From contig JADLDO010000041.1 in the NCBI GenBank assembly GCA_020846635.1, positions 62,001 through 126,000 of the forward strand: 64,000 bases of DNA, given 5' to 3'. A program made the translations under genes and the position numbers. The DNA is from Caldilineaceae bacterium. Lineage in GTDB: Bacteria > Chloroflexota > Anaerolineae > Caldilineales > Caldilineaceae. This document shows, piece by piece, positions 60,203 to 64,000 of the stretch. How positions within the stretch are numbered: the first letter of the stretch is position 1; the number at the start of each line of letters is the position of its first letter. The notes under the pieces are model-generated. The model worked only from the letters and a program-made list of their open reading frames with translations. It did no database searches and was not told the origin of the DNA.

Positions 60203-62980
60203 ATGGCGCGCCACTCCCCTATGCGCCACACTCCTATACACCGGAGTGCCCACGCGCTGGCGCTGATCGCGTATCTGTTGGGCAGCCTGCTGGCAACCTG
60301 GCCCCTGGCGGCCCACTTCACCACCCACGTCACGGGCGACGGCATCGATGATCCCGCCCTGGCGTGGAATCTGTGGTGGATCAAACACCGCCTGGTCGAT
60401 CAACTCCAGCCTGACATCTTTCATTCCGGCTGGCTCTTCCACCCCATCCAGATCAACTTAGGCTTCTACACGCTGACCCCCCTCAATGGGCTGATCAGCG
60501 TGCCGATCCAAACGGCAATGACCCTGACGATTGCCAACAACCTCATCCTGCTTAGTTCGTTTGTGCTTGGTGGCTATGGCGTCTGGCTGCTGGTGCAAAC
60601 GGTCTGGGCACATCACTTTAGCTCCAGCAAGAGATGGATCGGCTGGAGCATCGCCTGGTTGGCGGGGGCCTTCTATGCCTTTGCCGGAGCCAAACTCTTC
60701 TATGCTAGCCTGGGCCAATTCAACATCGCCAGCAGCCAATGGCTGCCCTTTTGCGCGCTCTACGTATGGCGCGCACTGCATAGCCATACGCGGCGTGCCG
60801 CTTGGCGCAATGGGTTGATGGCAGGCTTGTTCCTGGTCTTTCAAGCCTGGGCCGAACTCACCTATGCGACCTTTCTACTCCTCTTTTTTGCGCTGGCCTA
60901 TCTCTATTACAGTCTCCGTTGGCTGATTTCACAGCGGAGCGAGATCATTCGTTGGCTGCGCGCAACGCAGGGAATGATCGCCGCCGCGCTGCTCTTTGTG
61001 ATCGGCATTGCCCCCTTTCTTGCCGCCATCCTGCCCGACATGCGCTTGGAGGGAGATTTCTTTGCCAGCGGCGGCGGCTTTGCCGATATTTATAGCGCTG
61101 ATCTGATGGGCTATCTTGTCCCCACACGGCTGCATCCACTCTTAGGGACCTGGGCAGCTACCTTGCCATTTCCCAACGACAAAGGGCAGCAAATCTATCT
61201 GGGCTACATACTGATGCTCCTGGTTGTGCTGGGCATGGTTGCAGGGCTGCGTCGCCAAAGAGAGCGCACCACAACCCTCTTTTGGATCATCGCGTTTGTC
61301 TTTTTCTGGCTGCTCACCCTCGGCCCGCTCCTGCGCTGGTCGGGCGAGAACCTTGCCATGCCCGGCCCCTTTGCCCTGGTGAGCCAACTGCCCTTCTTCA
61401 ACGGCAACCGCTATCCCTCGCGCTATAGTGTCATGCTGCTGCTCTGCGCCGCGCTCTTGGCAGCCCACGGGCTGCTCTGGTTGACCGCGCGCTCCTGGCT
61501 GCGCGCCAGGCAATCCCATGCACTGCTCATACTGGCCCTGGTCGGGCTGCTCTTCACTGCTGAACAGATCTCCACGCCGCTGCCCCTGAGCGATTTTCGC
61601 ATTCCGCCCATCTACCGGCGGCTGGCAGCAGAAGCCGGTGACTTTGCCGTACTGGAACTGCCGACGGGCTGGCGCAATGGTGCGCGCGTGCTGGGCAAAT
61701 CCGACCTGCTGATCATGATGCAGCAGTGGTATCAGACCGCGCACAGCAAACGACGCCTGGGTGGCAACACCAGCCGCAACCCCGCCTACAAATTTCAATA
61801 CTTCTCCGAAACACCTCTGCTGGGCGATCTCATTGCGCTGATGAATGCCGACCGGCCCCATCTCGCCTCCCTCATGGAGGAGGATTACCCCATGATTGCC
61901 GCCCATGCGCGCGCATCCGCGGCGGAACTCTTCGATCTGCTGGATGTACGTTATGTCACGCTGCATTTGGAGCGATCTCCCGCCTTGTTGGTGCGGCTGG
62001 TGGAAGAAGCCCTGCCTGTTACCTTGATTGAGGAATGGCATGGCCCCGACTGGACAGGCGCGCCCAGCACGATCCGCCTCTATGCCGTGGATAAATCGCC
62101 CGCGCCCAGCGAACGTACGATTGACCTCGCCGCGCCCGGCGCGCAAATGTACCTGGCAGAGGGCTGGTCACCCGTAGGCAGCGCCCAACAGGGACGCTAT
62201 GCCACCCGCGCCAGTGTCGATCTGCTGCTCCCCGCCTGGTCAAGCGGCGCGCGCATCACGCTCACCTATGCCCAGCCCAGCACCGTCACCTACCACTATC
62301 AGGGACATTCCTTAGGCCAACAGAGCGGAACCATGCACACGCTCACCTTACCGGCCCTGGTCGAGCGTGTGCCCACTCCCCGGCTCACCCTAACCTTTGA
62401 CAGCGCGCCCACACCTATCACCACACTCGTTCCCGCGGCGACCCCAATCGGCAGCACAGGCGTCAACCTTGCGCCAGGGCTTGCCATCCTTGCCCAAAGC
62501 GCGGGTGAAGAAGTGGGCGACTTTGCCCACATCTGGATCAACGGGCTGGAGTACGCTGCTAACGAGCGCGGCTATAACTTGGTGGCGCTAACGCCGGGCG
62601 GGGAGATTCTGGGGCAGGCGATCTTCGACACTTTTGATGTCGAAAAGTCCGATGAATCAGAACGTATGGCGGCTTGGCTGGAAAGTTGGGAGCGTGGGAC
62701 AATTCTTGTCGGCGCAGCAGCCGACACGGTTGCGGATGAAGCCGGAAATGCGTTGAACGAGACCGCGATTGCAGCCCTCAGACAGTTCGGCGTAGCGGGC
62801 GATCTGCGCGGCAAATTCCGTTGGAGTCATGCCTTTGTGGGCGTTGCCGGTGCAATGCCGGCGACTGCGCTGGAGGAGATTCAGCTTACCCATCCGGCTG
62901 CGGTCTGGCTTGGCGTCCCCCTGCCCGCGGCCTCCGGCTATGGTCCCTTGCAGCGTTTTACACTGACAGCGGCGCCCTAG
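60203..62980 (+). CDS. Large membrane protein (GT-C-like) with C-terminal ILEI-like domain
   Basis: A 925-residue protein. The N-terminal half (about 15-460) has ten or more helices; the first loop holds acidic motif DGIDDPALAWNLWWIKHRLV, in the place where GT-C glycosyltransferases and YfhO-type proteins have catalytic aspartates. Residues 460-750 form a large extracytoplasmic part. The end (about 750-900) resembles the ILEI/FAM3 fold: FAHIWINGLEYAANERGYNL is followed by GGEILGQAIFDTFDV, then GTILVGAAADTVADEAGNAL and LRQFGVAGDLRGKFRWSHAF. ILEI domains are best known from animal FAM3 proteins and O-mannose enzymes, where they bind or act near glycans. A role in cell-surface glycan assembly is inferred. 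Confidence 0.78.
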   Translation: MARHSPMRHTPIHRSAHALALIAYLLGSLLATWPLAAHFTTHVTGDGIDDPALAWNLWWIKHRLVDQLQPDIFHSGWLFHPIQINLGFYTLTPLNGLISVPIQTAMTLTIANNLILLSSFVLGGYGVWLLVQTVWAHHFSSSKRWIGWSIAWLAGAFYAFAGAKLFYASLGQFNIASSQWLPFCALYVWRALHSHTRRAAWRNGLMAGLFLVFQAWAELTYATFLLLFFALAYLYYSLRWLISQRSEIIRWLRATQGMIAAALLFVIGIAPFLAAILPDMRLEGDFFASGGGFADIYSADLMGYLVPTRLHPLLGTWAATLPFPNDKGQQIYLGYILMLLVVLGMVAGLRRQRERTTTLFWIIAFVFFWLLTLGPLLRWSGENLAMPGPFALVSQLPFFNGNRYPSRYSVMLLLCAALLAAHGLLWLTARSWLRARQSHALLILALVGLLFTAEQISTPLPLSDFRIPPIYRRLAAEAGDFAVLELPTGWRNGARVLGKSDLLIMMQQWYQTAHSKRRLGGNTSRNPAYKFQYFSETPLLGDLIALMNADRPHLASLMEEDYPMIAAHARASAAELFDLLDVRYVTLHLERSPALLVRLVEEALPVTLIEEWHGPDWTGAPSTIRLYAVDKSPAPSERTIDLAAPGAQMYLAEGWSPVGSAQQGRYATRASVDLLLPAWSSGARITLTYAQPSTVTYHYQGHSLGQQSGTMHTLTLPALVERVPTPRLTLTFDSAPTPITTLVPAATPIGSTGVNLAPGLAILAQSAGEEVGDFAHIWINGLEYAANERGYNLVALTPGGEILGQAIFDTFDVEKSDESERMAAWLESWERGTILVGAAADTVADEAGNALNETAIAALRQFGVAGDLRGKFRWSHAFVGVAGAMPATALEEIQLTHPAAVWLGVPLPAASGYGPLQRFTLTAAP

Positions 62981-64000
62981 CCGCCGCCAGTTCATGCCCC
63001 ACCGGCTGCTCAATCGCCTGCCGTACCATCTGCAACAGATCGTTGGGATAAAAGGGCTTCTCCACCACATAGGCCCCTGTGCCAACAAGCTGCTGGAAGG
63101 TCACAACATCTTCGACATAGCCCGACATATAGACGACAGGAGTCCCAGGATGCCGGTGCGCGATCCGTCTCACCACCTCGCGACCGGTCATGCGCGGCAT
63201 AATCACATCGGTCAGAAGCAGGTCAATCTTGCCACTATAGCCGTTGCTCAACGTGATGGCTTCTTCGGGCGTGCCCGCGATCAACAGCCGGTAGCCCGCC
63301 TCTTGCAGAATGGTCGTCGCCAGGTCGCGCACGCCGACTTCATCTTCTACCAAGAGGATCGTTTCGTGTCCAGTGAAAAAGCCGGTCGTCTCTTCCACAC
63401 GTCCCGCAGCAACAGGGCTCTTATCAACACGCGGCAGGTATATATGAAAGGTTGTGCCTTGTCCTACTTCACTGTAGACGCTGATATAACCGCCGCTCTG
63501 CTGTACGATGGCATAGACGGTCGGCAGCCCCAACCCGGTGCCGCGTCCCTTCGGTTTCGTGGTGAAAAACGGCTCATAGATGCGCGCTAAGGTATCCGCA
63601 TCCATGCCGCTCCCCGTATCAGCCACCGTCAGGCGCACATAGGCACCCGGCTTCATCTTTGGAAATTGGGCCGCAGAACGCTCGTCCAACTCGATGTTGT
63701 GCGTCTCAACCGTCAGCAAGCCCCCGCTGGGCATTGCGTCTTTGGCATTGACAATCAGATTGAGCAATACCTGTTGCAGTTGAACCGGATCTGCCTCGAT
63801 TTGCCCAAGCGTTGAGTCAAGCCGCATCTCCATCTCGATAGCAGCCCCCAGCAGGCTCTGCACCATAAAACTCATCTCATTCACGACTTCGTTGAGCGCA
63901 ATCACGCTGGGCTGCAATGCCTGGCGACGGCTGAAAGCCAAAAGTTGGCGCGTCAGCGTGGCAGCCGTCGCGCTGGCCTTCCGAATCTGCTCGACATAGC
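62958..64000 (-). CDS. Hybrid sensor histidine kinase, C-terminal part (partial)
   Basis: The frame is open to the right edge, so the N-terminus with its sensor and phospho-histidine lies outside. What remains starts YVEQIRKASATAATLTRQLL, the end of a HisKA-type dimerisation helix. The ATPase domain has VLLNLIVNAKDAMP, TVADTGSGMD and GRGTGLGLPTVY. A receiver domain follows (ILLVEDEVGVRDLA) with phospho-acceptor aspartate in LLLTDVIMPRMTG and the lysine in VEKPFYP. Such kinases are often cytoplasmic PAS-sensor proteins. The gene overlaps the convergent ILEI-protein gene by 23 bases at the stop codons. Confidence 0.92.
   Translation of the reverse strand, partial: YVEQIRKASATAATLTRQLLAFSRRQALQPSVIALNEVVNEMSFMVQSLLGAAIEMEMRLDSTLGQIEADPVQLQQVLLNLIVNAKDAMPSGGLLTVETHNIELDERSAAQFPKMKPGAYVRLTVADTGSGMDADTLARIYEPFFTTKPKGRGTGLGLPTVYAIVQQSGGYISVYSEVGQGTTFHIYLPRVDKSPVAAGRVEETTGFFTGHETILLVEDEVGVRDLATTILQEAGYRLLIAGTPEEAITLSNGYSGKIDLLLTDVIMPRMTGREVVRRIAHRHPGTPVVYMSGYVEDVVTFQQLVGTGAYVVEKPFYPNDLLQMVRQAIEQPVGHELAAARAPLSV

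Noticed and set aside
1..64000. CRISPR arrays, tRNA or rRNA genes, insertion sequences, prophage
   Set aside because: No regularly spaced direct repeats, cloverleaf-like segments, transposase motifs or phage proteins were recognised on either strand.

Overview
The window reads as a chromosomal segment of a GC-rich, aerobic, heterotrophic bacterium. It is most likely a member of the Chloroflexota of the Anaerolineae/Caldilineae kind. This is inferred from a complete alternative complex III operon joined to an A2-type caa3 oxidase, many carbohydrate and BMP-type ABC transporters, Gfo/Idh dehydrogenases, a GH172-family enzyme and a tandem phosphofructokinase. No rRNA, tRNA, CRISPR array, transposase or phage gene was recognised, and coding density is high.

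Layout: (1) 1-8952 (+): the end of a sugar-binding protein gene, two sugar permeases, three ceramidase-fold proteins without the usual nucleophilic serine, a Gfo/Idh protein and a DegT-type aminotransferase; together they look like an uptake and catabolic locus for an unidentified, perhaps amino- or cyclitol-type, sugar. (2) 9086-9847 (+): a 4'-phosphopantetheinyl transferase. (3) 9877-22710 (-): actABCDEF, a small tail protein, a SCO copper chaperone and coxBACD, a full quinol-to-oxygen electron transfer unit. (4) 23287-26788 (+): a second sugar ABC transporter, then a convergent hybrid histidine kinase. (5) 29288-30973 (+): an ArsR/SRPBCC pair behind a perfect palindrome, then clpP. (6) 31031-35676: GH172 plus Gfo/Idh (-), then a gamma-carbonic-anhydrase-like protein, another Gfo/Idh and a GNAT (+). 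(7) 35751-38716 (+): a membrane-anchored RNase, its barstar and a hydrolase carrying seven 16-residue repeats, bounded on both sides by hairpins of one dispersed family. (8) 38858-45084 (+): a HAD phosphatase, a PfkB kinase, and a duplicated solute-binding lipoprotein translationally coupled to an MscS channel. (9) 45122-53741: a DUF998 protein (-), then a small glycogen-binding-like protein, a glycerate kinase, a BMP-type ABC transporter and a secreted protein (+). (10) 53951-57851 (-): a class II aldolase and a eukaryote-like double phosphofructokinase. (11) 58235-64000: a metallo-beta-lactamase-fold protein, a TPR protein, a large membrane protein ending in an ILEI-like domain, and part of a second hybrid kinase (-).

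The strongest candidates for undescribed biology are the solute-binding-protein/MscS pair with three 15-bp repeats upstream (40940-45084), the hairpin-bounded RNase/barstar/repeat-hydrolase unit (35702-38778), the ILEI-domain membrane protein (60203-62980) and the ceramidase-like cluster (2321-8952). All functions are read from visible motifs and family memory; no database search was possible.
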